A DNA stretch of 64,000 nt from the NCBI GenBank assembly GCA_036925085.1, contig JAUPFP010000045.1, forward strand, positions 744,001 through 808,000. Reading direction: 5' to 3'. The position numbers were made by a program, and so were the translations under genes. Each line of letters begins with the position of its first letter. The first letter of the stretch is position 1. This document shows positions 1 through 13,472 of the stretch, piece after piece. This DNA is from Brachycybe producta (taxonomy: Eukaryota > Arthropoda > Diplopoda > Playtdesmida > Andrognathidae). The notes beneath the pieces are model-generated. The model had not been told where the DNA came from. It searched no databases and saw nothing but the letters and a program-made list of their open reading frames with translations.

Positions 1-462
1 CACTAAGCATTACCATCCTATTTATTGTGCGCCCCAATTTTTGCGCCCTGAGCTTGGTGCTCCTTGTCTTAGTTATGGCTTTGAAGTACATTATGATACC
101 ATATGAGTGCCATATGTGTAATAATAATAAATTTAATTAAAATGCACAAATTGCATATTATTAAGAAACGTGCATCCATAAATTTGCATAATTTCACGTT
201 TCTATAAAAACGCAATTTTTACTATAAAAAAAATCTACAAAAGGTTTTGTTGAGTTGGCAGATTGTTTTGATTTTGCAATTTCTCTTATTGCTTCTGATA
301 ATTATAGCGATTAATTTTTTCTGCAATTTCATTTTTTATTTGCATGAAACGCACAAATTACTGAAAATAATTTGCACATTTCTGAATTTTTATTTGCATA
401 AAAGTTTTGGCCAAAAAGTCACAACTTCGATTAATTATTTACCTGGACAGAAAAGACGTTAC
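1..462. repeat. Left-edge repeats: hAT-like fragment and TGCAT-rich element
   Basis: Bases 1-60 resemble the GCGCC-containing interior of the element at 931-1175. About 120-440 matches 11885-12240 (same orientation) and 28925-29235 (inverted) through shared TTTGCATAA, AAAAAATCTACAAA and TTTTGATTTTGCA stretches. No coding exon of the REJ gene is recognised here. Confidence 0.6.
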
Positions 463-3400
463 TATTAATATCGTCTGAGTTGGTTGACAACAACGGTGGT
501 CCCATGATGGCCATCGGAAGATGATACTCTGGAGCGTTAAGTGACATCGGAGACCCTTTGTAATTAATGAACACTTGGTATCTTAAGGGATAATTCTGGT
601 GTGATGTCGCACACGAGTCGACATAAACATAAGTCTATATACAGACACCATAAACAAAAAAAAAATAATAACAATGAGAAATGCCAACAGGGGTATTCAA
701 GGAATATCTAACCATTTTGAATGGCTCGTAATCTGGAACGATCACTCTGCAATTGGTAATGGGTCTCATAACGGTAAAGACGGCCATGGCCCATCCCAAC
801 TCTCCACGTTCGTTTGTCGCAGTCAGATTTACTTCGTAAAATCCGTTTGGCACAATGTAATCTGAGGAGTAAAAGACACCATTCTTTGTTTGGCAGCACG
901 TAATATAGATAACAACGTGTTCGTGTTTAACAGAGCTGTAACTAGGGCAAGGCGAGTGAGGCACTTACCTTGGGCACAAAACACACGGCACAGAAAGTGG
1001 AGCGCAAAATAACTATAGAATGATAATGCTAATGGGGCGCCAGTTTTATTATTGCCTCAAGCGCAAAGCTCAGAGGCGCAGAAATAGATGCTCAAAATAA
1101 CTAGAATGATAATACTAAGGGGGCGCCAATTTTTATGTTTGCCTCGAACACAAAAATTAGCTAGTTACGGCTCTGGTATTACGAGACAATCACCTTTGCG
1201 TATGATGAGAGTCACTTGGGTTTGATGTTCATCGATTTTCGTCAACAACGAATACGGTGCCAGGTCTTTAGTAAAGCCTGCATAAGTTAATTATATATAC
1301 TTTTATTAATAATTCTAGTGTAATGTATAGATTCTCTGGATCTTGTTAACCTGTGATATTCCATTTGACAGATGCAATCGGATGTGAAGAGTAGATGGAA
1401 GCCGTGACTTTGACGTTAGTTTCTGAAGGAATCTGATGCACCAAGTCAAAAACCTCTGGTATAATTTTGAAGTTGTCTTCAGGCACAACGGAATCAATTG
1501 TCACCTAGTAAAAAGCCAACAAATATATTGTGAAGTGGCTCTAATAAAACTAACAAAAAAGAAGTCTGGATACTCTTGCGTTTTAGAAGCAATTTTAAGA
1601 ATAAATTGAAAGTGTTTGAAAAACTAGACTAGCAAAAGAATCGCCAGATTTAATTTTTTATATTGAGATTTTTTTTAAATAACCTTTGTCACAGTTTGAA
1701 AACGTTTTTTGTAATTTTAAAATTGTGATAAAAAGTTGTTTTTTTTAAAGGTAGCTGGTGGTCCTGAGACACGGATCCACATACTTTACGACTGTAAGCT
1801 ACCTATGAGAATATGGACAAGAGGGAGGCTAGCACGTATGATGAGTAACTGTAGGCATCCATGGCTCTTAAAGATGGGACGACACTAAGTTGCAATCATA
1901 GCTGTTCTTTTTACAGTGGCGGAAATAAATGAATATAAGGAGGAAGGGCAATGACAATGCAACTACGAAAATTCATTGCAAATGAACTGGAAGAGCGACA
2001 ATAGAAATGTTAATTGCAAAACTTTCCCAGTGAAGCCTGCAAGAGAAGAATGTATTCATTACTTGTGTGCAAAGTCCGATTCAAAAGTGGCATTCAGGGT
2101 GGGCGTGGTTGAGATGCTCTTGACGCAAGTATGTAGCTAATAACCCACATTGTGCTCGAATTAAGTAACTTGGCGGATTAAGCTTAAAGCTTATATGCGG
2201 GTGGACCTTAACCAATTGCAGCAACATGAAAAAAACACCTAAACCTTTTCTTTTACTCTTCTACGAGCAGTTCTTAAAACACTGCCAACTTTTTAAACTC
2301 AGGCACAAATTCAACAAAGAAACTGGGCACTTGAACTTCAACCTTAACCTTCATGGAGTATTTTTGAACAACATTTTTCCAGTGTCGCGTTCTAGGTGCT
2401 TGGGGGTTTCGGGAACCCCTGATGTTTGACAACTTTTTTCCCAGCAAATTAAACAAGAAAATTAAAAATAATTATATCTAATTGTTTATTTTCCACAATT
2501 ACTAATTTATCTGTGGTCCTCCTGTAAATAAATGAGTAATTGCGGAAAATGGCAAAAGTTTTGAATTCTTGGAGCCTCTAAAAATTGGAGGCCTTAAGTT
2601 GTTGCCTTAAGTTGAAAATTGTTTAAAGGGTTAAAATGCCAATTTTTTTGTTGAATTTTAGCTTCAAAATATATTGTATCTGAAGGTCTTTTAGTTCATC
2701 CAAACAAACCATTGGAGAAGTTCCGTTGACGACAAACACTTTGACAGTTTGCGTTTCACTCAACTCCGAGGAATTCAAAGGCGAAAATGCGTTGATGTTG
2801 AACTGAAGACGACTACCTGCACGAAAGCGACTTGTCGGAATGGACAGTACACTATCGCGAGTGATCGGTTTCTCGACCAACAATGTTTCTTTATTGTTTA
2901 CATCGTAGTTGTAGCATGGATTCATGTCCTTAAAAATGTGTAAAAAGTATTTTTTTTAACTTAGGATTTCTAGTCAAAATTAATTTTAATAAAAATTTAA
3001 CATACATCTTCCAGACATTCCCATCGATAAACAAGTGGAACGTTTTGAGTGACCACATGGTATGATTGAGACGCATTCAGTACAAAAGGTGTGTCACTTG
3101 CAGCAGCACCCAATGTTCTTTCAGTGCCACCTGATACAATGGCTCGTACCGAGGAAGGAGCTGTTTGAAAAGTGACTGAAGATCGGCTCGAAAGGTTATG
3201 ATCGTTGTTTAGCCAAACCTCGACGCTAAAAGTTACGTTCTCGTTGGCTAAGAAAAGAAAATAACATCAAAACCTACATTCAAGTTGATTCAACAGGAAA
3301 AAACTGAGGTTCTTGTTGTAATTTACGGTGAAGAGTGTATGGTTCGATGGTGTACGAGGAGGAATTCATCTGCAGAACGTCAAACTTGACCTTTGGATTA

Positions 3401-6400
3401 GAAGTGGACCAACGGAAGTGGATGGAATAAAGTTCTCTAAGGCAAGTTGGAACGTCCAGGTGAGCATGAAGGGTGAATCTTTTGTTGAGACAGATTAAAT
3501 GTTAAAGGTAACATATGCTTGTTATTGTAGATTTCGAATATTTTTATTTTACTGTCTATGGATGTCAATTGTCGTGTTGTAACTGGCAATACTTGGTTCT
3601 ATGATGACCGCAGGAACATCCAGATAAGACTGCATCACGATGAGTGAGGCTGTTGAACTGGCGGCTCCATTCGTAATGTCGCCGTTGGAAACTGTCATCG
3701 AGAATGTGTACGTGACACGATACTCTAAATCGGATGACTGGACAATGATCGATGCGCCGTTCGTTGATGTCGCCTCTAAACATTTGAAAATAACAAAAAT
3801 CAGGTTGTTTTAAAGTATAAAACGCTTCTTGAACTCCGATTATTCTGTCTTTCAGAAGGAAAACGAAGAGAAAGTAGAAAATGTTTTAGTAACTAGAAGA
3901 GTAGCTCAATCATTTTTATGTTGGTATCTTTCAATATAAGCTTTATATGTGGGTTTAAAAATAACACAACTTTAAATCTGTGTCAATAAAAAGTTTATTT
4001 TGAAAGATATTAGCATAAAAATTCAGTGATTGAGCTATCCTTCTACTTTCTACGATGCTATCAATGTTTTTTTTAAGTGTAAACGCCTTTCGAGAGTAAA
4101 ATTAAGAGAAACTTGAAAGTGTTTTAAAAACTAGAAGGGTGGCGCAATCACTTAAGGGTATTTTCATTTTGATATCTTTAAAAAAAAAGCTTTTTATGAG
4201 TTTTAAAATGAATACATTTTTAATTTTTGTATATAAAAAGTTTATTTTAAAAGATAATTAACACGAAAATACTATTAAGTGGTTCGGCTACCCATTCTAG
4301 TTTCTAACACACTTCAAATTTATCCTTACTTGTTCCTCTTCTGAAAAGCAGAATAAAACTGTTCATAAAACAATTTCATGCTGTTTCTGAAAAATGTTTA
4401 CCCGTTCATTTTAAACATTTTAAAATCATTGTTTAAACACCGCGCTAATTACTTAAAAGAGTAATAACACTTACTGTCCACGAGATCTTGAAGATTTTTG
4501 TTAATGGCCGTATCACCGGTAATGTTGGATGGCACATCGGTTGTTACCTTCCAAATGTATCTTGCTCTTCTGCTTTGTAAACCAGTTGATTGGTGTCCAT
4601 CGATAACGAAATCACCACATGGAGGCACTTGGTTCGGACCGACGAGAACGGCCACGGGTTGCTCGTCCGCCAAAGAGAACTCAACCGACTTTAATAAAAG
4701 AAAAAAAAAGACCTGTTTTACTGTGGTATGATAAAGTAGATTTTTCGGTCACTTTGTAATTTTACCAGTTTATAAGCTGAATCAGCATACATTTCACCGT
4801 CGTGGTAAATAGTTTTATCTTTGAAGTTCAAGATAACAGCTGTAAAAATGTTACATAGTATATAAAGTTAGCTTACGTAGTTAATATCAACAGGACCGAT
4901 TTTAGGCCGATCTCACTGAGCCTCCGAGTCATGAGGGGAACATGAGCGCGTTTATATTTGTTGCGGACCCATAGGCACTGCGTTTTCTGAAGAATAAAAA
5001 TTGAGTGACGGGACATGTAACGTTTTGAAACAAAGCTCATCAAATAAACAGTACGAGCTCGTATATACATAAATCGAAACGTAATATACTGTAGTTTCAG
5101 CAATTAGTAATTTATTTGTAATTCTCTTTATGCAATAAATGAAAGAAATTTTCATAATTATTTTTAATTTTCATCATATTCATTTGATGGAGAAAAATGT
5201 CAAACATCATACACCCGAAAAATTCCACAGTGCCGAGAGGCATCAACAGAGATAAACAATGCCGTTGTAAATAAAAGGTGTTTTTTTTTTTGCGTCTCTG
5301 CTGTGGGCCTCACTAAGATAGTTTAAAATCGAATCCGTAATTTTCTTAAACTGGCCCTGAATATTGAAAGTTTCTTCCAATCTTGTTCTTTACCGTCGTT
5401 ACTTGTCGTTGGTAACATGGTGGTGGTCGAGAATGTGTTAACATTGAATGTTGTTTCATTAGTGGTAGCATTCTGATCTACTGGAGATGATGGTTTAATA
5501 GTCGACACGACGTTACTTTGTGTGTCCAAAGTGACCATCAGTTGTTGTTTGGTTACCCAGATACAAGTAGCATTTTTACCGAGAGACGATGTCATACTCT
5601 CTTCAGTAAATATACTCGAACAATTGGTTAGATTCGATATAGCTACGTCACGATCGAAGAAAACGACCACACTGTCACCTAAAAGTGTCACAAGTAACAG
5701 AATTTGAATTTTAAAAATTACTCTTCAAGCAGCCAAGAAGACCGGTGACAGAGGGACAAAAGTGCAATTGCAGCATGTGAATTGCATTGTCAAAACCCGA
5801 AGATAGAAACCCAATAAAACGAGTGCAATGTGGTTCGGTGCAGCTGAAATAATGCATTGTCAAAAAACGAAGAGCCCAGAAATACATGTTTAATTCATGT
5901 ATAAAGTCAAAAAAAGTAACAACACAAATTTTACCTAATGTATGGTCGTATTTGATTTGTTACCTTCAGGTAGAGGAAGGAAATAGGTGATGTTTGGTGG
6001 TGAAGCGTAGAAAGTGATACTAAATGGACCTGCCACAGGTTGCTTTCGATCGAAAGATACGTTGACGTATGCTGACGTCGAGTGAAGTGGATACGGAAGG
6101 TTACACGTAGCTTTGTCTGCGCTCACGTTTTTCGATGTCACCACAACTGGAATCTTAAACTCTTAAATGACGAGAAAGTTTGTACAATTGGGAATGTAAT
6201 CGACAAATGTTAATTTTTTGAAAAGTAAGTTGGTTTGTTACCTCCTCCAAAAATGGTGCAAAATATTTTGTCAATCTTTTGAGTGTTTCTAGTTGTAAAA
6301 GTAACCTGCACTTCAGAGGCGTTTACTTTTGGAATTGTTACTGCTGATGGAGACATCGAGTCTACTGAAGCTGCCAAAGAAAACAAATCATACCATATGG

Positions 6401-9365
6401 TTTAATTAATTATTTCTAAATTAGACTTCAGACCACCGTAAGAGTCTTTTTTTAAGGTGGTTTTAAAGTGTAAACATCACTGGATCGAACTCTGCTTATT
6501 CTGTCTTTCGAGAGCAACGTTAGGAGAAAGTTGAAAGTGTTTTAGAAACTAGAATGGTAGTGCAGTCACTTAAGGGTATTTTCATGTGGATATCTTTCAA
6601 AATAAGATTTTTATGTGCTTTTAATGATTCGACTTTAAGCAAACGATATTTTTTTAATTTTTGTCTATAAAAAGTTTACTTTGAAATATATCAAAATGAA
6701 AATACTATTAAATGATTCGGCTACCCGTTCTAGTTTCTAACACAAATTCAATTTCTCCTTATGGTTGTTGCTTTTTTTGAAGCGTAGAATAACCAAAGTT
6801 GATTAAATTCCACATAAACATATTTAATTTAATACCCGCGTTTGAGTAGACAATGAAGGGCACTGAAGAGTTTGAATAATCAATTTTTTCTCCGTTTAAT
6901 AACGTAATTCCAACATGCAGCCTGTAAATTCCTTCTGGTGCCTTTATGTTACAGGTGATTTCTGTTCCGGAGATGTCTGCCGGAAACTTTTCTTCGTCTC
7001 TTCCGTCTGCTTGAACGTCTTCTCTGATGAGCAGACAAACAGAGTGATATTTGCTCTTCAGTGTGACTCCAACCACATTCACCTGTGGTCAAATACAACA
7101 GGTGATCGTCATCTTGATTAGTCAACTTTCTCGAAAGAGAAAAACAACAATTGAATCATTTACAACACTTACTTTTGTGAGTATGTCACTTGGTATCACG
7201 GTAGGATATGCACTTGCAATCATTGTACAAGTGTCGTTTTGCCCCGAACAAACGCCGCACATATCCTGTTCTGCCCTGAATTGAATGAATTTGAATGATT
7301 GAATTTCAGTTTGTATTATTACTAGCAACCCAGAGGGCCTGTATTGGCATGGAACCGTAACTAGGACACGGCAAGTGAGGCACCTGCCTCGGGCTCAAAT
7401 ATCAAGGGCTCTAGTTTAATTCATGTCTCAGGCGTAAAATAAGCTAGTTACGACTCTGCTATGGCATCAAGGACTATATAGTCCAATGTTTCCAAAATGG
7501 TATTTCGTAAAGAAAAGTAAGGGTTCTGCTAGAAAACTAATTAAATCGGACATAAAAAAATAATTTAACAAAATAGAAAATGTTAAACCCTTCTCATTAA
7601 AATTTTGTTGTCAGATTTATGTGATTTTTTAATATTAATAAACTGTGAATCTGATATCGTAATTATCATTTTAATTAATAATGCATACTAATTACTAATA
7701 TCCAAAAATGCTATATCCATACGAATAGCCATGTCTATTTTTTCTGTTATTTTTCTAGCTCCATACATGATATTGAGTAAGCTTTTATGTTAAAATACTA
7801 CTGAGATTCTGTAATATGGATTCCGTTGCCAAATTAAATTGGGCACCTCTATTCTAGTCCAAAAACATCAGAAAATTAGTGTTGCGCCAAATTACTGTTT
7901 GAATTTGAATGTTATGTATATTTGAATATTCAAAGTAATTAATCACAATTACTAATTATATCTGTGAAAAACGAATTAATTACAATTACTAAATTTAAAA
8001 AAAAGAAATTAATTAGGAATACGATTGTAAATTTTCTTTAAAAAAAACGTCAAAAACAAAAATTATAAAACTAAATTCAGAAAGTCAAAGCTTAAATGCA
8101 ACACCAGCTTAACGCGTGATCTAATGAAAAATAAGTTTCAAATTTCCATAAAAAGTTTAAAATTAAATATTTTGCCAATAAAATGTATGTTAACATATTC
8201 TCCAACTATTCTAGTTTCTAAGAAACATTTATATGTTCATCTTTATAAATTACTTAGCAAGTTTACAAAAATCTCACTTTGGACAAAGGCACGTTACAGG
8301 GTCTGGAATACAACGTCCACAAGGATTTAGAAGAGACGCCTTTTTGGTGGCAGTGTGTGGACCAACACATTGATTGCAGCTTTCATTCGATGCAGTGGCC
8401 ATTTGATTGACCGTTGCTACGAAAAGAAGAGACAAGAATAAATTAGCAAAAATGAGTTACTTTTTGTTCTTGTCCACAATTGCATTTATATATGAGCTGT
8501 TGTTTACCTGGAGCATAGCAGGTCCCAGTGCAGTCCAGGTAATGACTAGGACTCACATTATCGTTACTCGTTGTGCTCAATGCTGTCGTTGAGCGTAATT
8601 CTTGGATTGTCATGTTAGATTGATCTTCTTGACCAAGAATCTCATGTTCTGAAGTGACATTTGTTTGTTGAGAAGTGACATTCTTCTGTTGAGAAGTGAT
8701 ATTCTTCGTTGGTGGCGATGGAGTTACAGGCCCCAATACTTGTGCCACAGTCTGTTCCTTAGATTGGAGTATACAGACACCGCAACTGTCTGTAGTATAA
8801 TTGAGACTGGACGATTTGTGCAGTGGTCGTAAGTTACAAAGTTTTCTGCAGTCACGAGGATGTTTCTGAAATGAATCGTCACTTGCGAGTGTCGTTTCTG
8901 CTGTCGGAATCACTGTAAGGACGTTTCCATCTGTGAAGGAAACAAGTCTTGAAATGTCTTCATGGTATGCAAGTTAATAATTGGGACGATTGCAAGCTTG
9001 GTCGAGTGTTCGTCACTTACTTATGCACTCGCCACTACATTCATCCCAGTAAGAATTTCCATTGCATTTCCCAGCACAATCAGTGAATGCAAGACCACAT
9101 GTTCCAGCACAGTCAACGCCAAAGTCTGCAGAAAGACCGGTGGTTCCTTGAACGCAATAACCACATTTGTTGAGTGTTGCTCCCGGAAATCCTCTCAGTT
9201 CACAGTCTGTTACAACTTCAGAAAATATAAAACGTTTTAATTATTATTTAGCTTTCAAATATTTAATGTTTTAAAATTTCTTTTCTTTTTACCTGTTGAA
9301 GTGACTTGAGCAGAAATGTCACAATATAAAAGTCCAAAAAGAAGCACTGGTAATGTATACAACAT
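463..9365 (-). CDS. REJ-module extracellular protein, 5' 19 exons, C-terminus beyond left edge
   Basis: Exons in transcript order: 9365-9293, 9206-9021, 8930-8508, 8416-8278, 7275-7173, 7082-6836, 6370-6242, 6161-5964, 5678-5394, 4839-4766, 4688-4475, 3775-3553, 3478-3327, 3247-3006, 2928-2710, 1504-1351, 1277-1194, 861-713, 634-463. All junctions are GT-AG and every phase joins, giving 1155 codons before the edge. The start MLYTLPVLLFGLLYCDISA is a signal peptide. Then come a Cys-rich region, beta-sandwich (IPT-like) repeats and a REJ module, recognisable from GPNQVPPCGDFVIDG and its following Ig-like segments. REJ modules occur in sea urchin egg-jelly receptors and polycystin-1 relatives, usually ahead of a GPS site and membrane helices; those would lie to the left. 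Likely role (inference): cell-surface or matrix recognition. The ligand is unknown. Many N-x-S/T sites fit an extracellular location. Confidence 0.85.
931..1175. repeat. hAT-like palindromic element
   Basis: Starts cagagctgtaactagg and ends ctagttacggctctg, inverted repeats in the intron between REJ exons 17 and 18. It fills most of that 332-base intron. The GGCGAGTGAGGCAC interior resembles common hAT-type MITEs. A relative lies at 7350-7458. Confidence 0.7.
3802..4372. repeat. F1 foldback elements, two adjacent copies
   Basis: Family F1: termini TTAAGGTGGTTTTAAAG and complement, then CGAACTCTGATTATTCTGTC, a core GTTTTAGAAACTAGAAGGGT, AAAATAAACTTTTTAT, and the same in mirror order. Here two copies lie in the 3554-4474 region, in the REJ intron 3776-4474. 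Confidence 0.75.
5964..7082 (-). other. IPT/TIG-like beta-sandwich repeats of the REJ protein
   Basis: Exons 6-8 encode beta-rich stretches such as VNVVGVTLKSKYHSV, CNIKAPEGIYRLHVGI and CNLPYPLHSTSAYVNVSF, with a single Cys per unit followed by a Tyr/Val-rich strand. This resembles IPT/TIG repeats found upstream of REJ modules, but the match is by overall pattern, not by a decisive motif. Confidence 0.5.
6452..6808. repeat. F1 foldback in REJ intron 6
   Basis: Nearly complete copy with left TTAAGGTGGTTTTAAAGTG. It occupies most of intron 6371-6835 and ends about 28 bases from the exon 6 donor. Confidence 0.75.
7173..9206 (-). other. Cys-rich N-terminal block of the REJ protein
   Basis: Exons 2-5 encode repeated Cys-Gly-x-Cys motifs (CGYC, CGVC, CGRC, CGVCSGQNDTC) and DCAGTC/DCAGKC motifs, a pattern seen in several invertebrate extracellular proteins next to IPT and REJ modules. 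Between them, exon 3 carries a Ser/Thr/Asn/Gln-rich linker with three tandem 7-residue units (NITSQQK, NVTSQQT, NVTSEHE), each with an N-glycosylation sequon. I read the Cys motifs directly; the disulfide-rich fold is inferred. Confidence 0.75.
7350..7458. repeat. Short hAT-like element in a REJ intron
   Basis: Same termini as 931-1175 (ggaaccgtaactagg to ctagttacgactctg) but only about 110 bases. Flanks attggcat and tatggcat may be a decayed 8-base target duplication. Confidence 0.6.
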
Positions 9366-9468
9366 GGTATTTTCTTAAGGTGTTCCTGAGTGACAGTTAC
9401 GTTTTCATAACATCAATCTTTCTGTCCACTTCAAATAATCTGCAAGAAGAAGTTTTCTCAATAAATAA

Positions 9469-9867
9469 CATTGTTGGAAAGTAACTTGTTAAAAAGTAAT
9501 GAATTATTGTAATTAAATTACTTTGGAAAGTAATTACTTTTTATATTACTTTTTTGTGTTGACGTTTTCGGACTACTCGGCACTTGCTTTAACTATTTCT
9601 AATTATAGTCAATTAGACTTATTTGCATTTTAGATTAGACTTTTCATATTCAGTTTTATAATTATTAATTGTTGCTGTTGTTTTTGCATCTGATGATGTC
9701 ACACTCTTTTTCTATCATCTGGTTTATTGTAATTAAAAAAGTCATTGAAATACTTTTTACAAATGACTATTTGTAATTAACTTCTTTTTAAAATCTTGTA
9801 ATTGTCATTAATTAGTTTTTCAGTGATGTAATTAATTACTTTAAAAAGTAATATGGGCGCAACACTG
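9469..9867. repeat. hAT-like MITE 5' of the REJ gene
   Basis: Left ATTGTTGGAAAGTAACTTG, right complement of CAGTGTTGCGCCCATATTAC, both followed by AAAAAGTAATTAATTAC-type arms. It starts about 100 bases upstream of the REJ start codon. A decayed relative may span 7878-8106. Confidence 0.6.
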
Positions 9868-11302
9868 ATAACTGCAATAAAAAAGGCTAGTTATTATAGA
9901 ATTAAAATACATTGGAATTAGAAGTTGTTGGTTAACTCTAGCCTCTAACCATCTTTTTTTTTATTGCAAAAAGCATAATTTAGGGAAGAAATCACACACG
10001 AATATCTCACGGAATTTCACTTCGTAAGGAATTTAACAGAAGCGCCATATATCTTTTCAGTGCAAAGAACAATAGAAATATTCTGATTTTATTTTTCTAT
10101 TTCTGTTTTCTGGTGGTTCTTCAGTGTGCGTGATTTTTCAATAAATGATAAATTACGTTCACGTTTAAATTACTTTATTGTACAATTTAAATAAGAAACA
10201 CTTGTCATTCTAGATTAGTGACCACTTGCATCATTTATCAGTGATGTTGTGCTGTCTGCAATTACACATGAATGATATACAGTATATCTATAATTTTTAT
10301 TATTTTATATCAAAATTAAAGACCCATTATTAATTGGGGTTGTGTATGGTTGGAAGAAGTATATAATCTATATAAAAAAAAAGCAGAACATCCCAAAGAA
10401 CAGCTGTTTACTTGTTCTAGATTCCATTGTTTTTCTTTCCTAGTTACTGTAACATCCTAGACATATGTAACTATGACTCCACAGGTGACCCACTGACACG
10501 ATAACATGGATAAATTTCACCAAGACAACATATTATTACAATTATTAGCATGTTACTAAAAGTCTAAAGGAATATAGACACACAGGGATTTCATTCCTAG
10601 AACCAAGACCAGACTTCTAAAAAAATTTTACTATTAACAAATACCAATAAATATTTCAGATTACAAAAAAAAAATAAAACATTGAAAGGATCTGAACTTT
10701 CCTACAGTCGCACAATTCATTTTTTTTGGGCCTGAACTTCAGAGTTAGCATTTATTTCCAATGATGATTGTTGTAACAATTGTAGTATTTGAGCAGGTGT
10801 TTTTTTATAACTGACTCAATGTGAACCTCCCTTCATGCAATTGGGGCCCTCAATGTAGACAAGGTGCTTGAAAAAACAGCTGTTTCAGTCGAATTTCACT
10901 CTCTCTCACACACATGTTGAAGTGAGGTTTGCAATATCAAAGAAGGGGGGCAAAATGAAAATGGGGAGGAGGATGTCTACTCATAATCAACATCATATTA
11001 TGACGTCACTTTGGAAATTGAAAGAAAAACATGGACACTCAAAGACACGAGCATATGGCTAAGAGAGTTTTTTTTTCTATTGAAAATAAATTTGTCATTT
11101 AGGTTAGTGGTTCTCAACCTATTTTGTATGTCTATGTATTTTTTATGGTCATGGCACACTAAAAATTTCAATGGCTATGGCCACTTAAAATATGTTCACC
11201 TTATTAAGTCATATATTTTTTAAAAAAAAACTATATTTAGAAATTATTTTTGTGGCCCACTTTTAAGTATTTCTTGTGGTATAATTTCAAATTCTAAATT
11301 GC

Positions 11303-11876
11303 TTAAGGTGGCTGTATAGATATGTATTTTGTTTTTGTCTCTCCGGATGGCGCGCCTACGTGGCTATTATATTCTTAGAGGAGGTCTTCTCCTTCCACCT
11401 GCAGTTTTGAGAAAAATTGTATTTTTTTAAGGAAACATTTTGTAGGAGAAACATTGCGAAGAAATTCAAAGTGTTTTAGAAACTGGAATAGTTGGTGATA
11501 ATGTTAAAAGTTTTTTTCATGATGATATCTTTCAAAATAAACTTTTTATGAGAGTTTGAAAAAGGCGAAAATAGTTTTTTTTTCATGAAATGTCAATGGA
11601 AACCCTTAAAAACGAGGCATTTACAAACTGCTATAAAATGTTTATTTTTGAAGATATTGCCATGGAAAAAACTTTTAACAATCATTTACCATTCCAGTTT
11701 TGAAAACAATATGAATTTTTTCATAATATTTTTTTTAAAAAAAACCGTTTGGTGACATTTTTGCATCCAAATTTGACAGAAACATTTATGAAGCATAGCG
11801 CATTAGCCACGGCCAACTGTAGTGGCGCCATTCATAAAGACAAAAGCAAAATAAATATCTATTCAGCCATCTTGAG
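11303..11876. repeat. F2 foldback element
   Basis: Family F2: termini TTAAGGTGGCTG and ATAGATATTTATTTTG, a GGCGCCA-containing subterminal block, and a core (GTTTTAGAAACTGGAATAG, GTTGGTGATAATG) related to F1. Both arms present. Confidence 0.75.
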
Positions 11877-11884
11877 TTAAAACA

Positions 11885-12240
11885 ATATTAACATCCATAA
11901 ATTGCATATTTTTTTGGAAATTTGGATAAAATTTGCATAATTTAATTTATTTCTTTTAAAAACACTTTTTGGTCAGAAAAAAAATCTACAAAGAGTTTTT
12001 TTTAAATCGTTTTGATTTTGCATTGTCTGTTATTGCCTCTTGTGGTTGTCGCTATATGCTCGTAAATTGATATATAATTTTTTTATTTGCATATAAAACA
12101 ATTTTCTAATATATTTTGTATTTTATTTCCCATTTACATAAAACGCATAATTTTTTAATAACAATTGCACATTTTAAAACTTTTTAATGAAAAGTTTTCG
12201 TCTTAATTGATGACATTATCTAGATTGATTTATTGTTTTA
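11885..12240. repeat. TGCAT-rich repeat, second copy
   Basis: Parallels about 120-440 of the window in the same orientation: TTTGCATAATTTAATTT, AAAAAAAATCTACAAAGAG, TTTTGATTTTGCATTGTC. Starts immediately after an F2 element. Confidence 0.6.
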
Positions 12241-13472
12241 GGTATACTTTACATTTTGCATATTGTCGAGTGGTTATGCAGAATAACTAATTTTTCACTT
12301 TGGCCGGTAATATATGGTACATGCGCACATAAAATATTAAATTATTTAATAATTATTATTAGTTATTGTAGTTCGTATATATTATTTGAATTTTAATATT
12401 AAAATACAACTTAGAAGAAAAATTTATAATAATTAGTAGGTAGTTTTTATAAAAGTAAAAAGTTTTACATACTTACATGAAGAAAAAAAACTTTTGTTTT
12501 TGCCAACAAGGCAAATTTAATTCCAAATAGAGAAAAATTTGTTAAAAATGTTTAAACTGAAATTTTAAAAAAAAACTTTCCTACTAATCCACTGTAGTTA
12601 TTAATTATGACTAATTTCTTTTAGTCAGTCCATGTAAATTAAAAAAAAATAAATAGGAAAAAGCGTGTATAATAGAAGTGCTTCAATGCACATGTTAACA
12701 TAAGGGTTGTATAAGGCAAACTGAACCAAATGGGCCTCAAATGTGACGTCATCAATGTCAGTATGAAGGTTCTATTATACTGAATAGGGGAAACGACTGC
12801 CATTACGCTCGTATTTTCGTTTTTAGCACCTGTATTTCACGTTTACATTTTTAACACTGAACACTAACGAAATAATTTGTTACAAATGTAACTGTTTGTA
12901 ATAAATAAATGAATACATTATTAATGAAGTGTTATTTTTTAGCAGCAAAAATACTGGTCTAGGGTTAGATGAACACGGGGTTATTGAACTTATTTGAAAG
13001 CTCTCTTAAATAATTTCTAAATGTAGGCCCTACAACTCGCTTTAAAATGGGGAAAATAACGTTGATTTAAATTATTAATCACCTAATTATCATCCAGGTT
13101 AAATTCAATGAGCTTCCAAATTGGCATCTGAATGATTCACCAATTAGGAAAAGGTCATCAATAAATAATAATTACATATTTATATTTTTTTTTTACAAAA
13201 TTATTTAAATACTTTTTTTAAAGAAACTTTTTATAAATAATTTTTAGAAAAGTGAATTTTTTTGTTAATCGATTTTTATTTTATTTGGCCCCACATACTA
13301 TGTTTATTATGATGCATGATACATGAGGGGAAATGATGATGATGATGATGATTCTCATTTGCATGTATCATAAAAAAAATGTGCAATGGAAAATCAATTA
13401 GATTCAGATCACGAAAATGTTATTATATCAAATGGAAACATTTTTTATATCTTAACAACACATTAATGACTG

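Larger units (their letters stand above)
463..5678 (-). other. REJ module
   Basis: Exons 9-19. The opening shows the family pattern CSSIF...LGKNATCIWVTKQQLMVTL. The core GPNQVPPCGDFVIDGHQSTG and the later YTFSMTVSNGD, FVLNASQSYHV..YRWEC and FYEVNLTATNERG segments recur in order in polycystin-1-type REJ modules. The module is still in progress at the exon ending 463. Confidence 0.8.
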
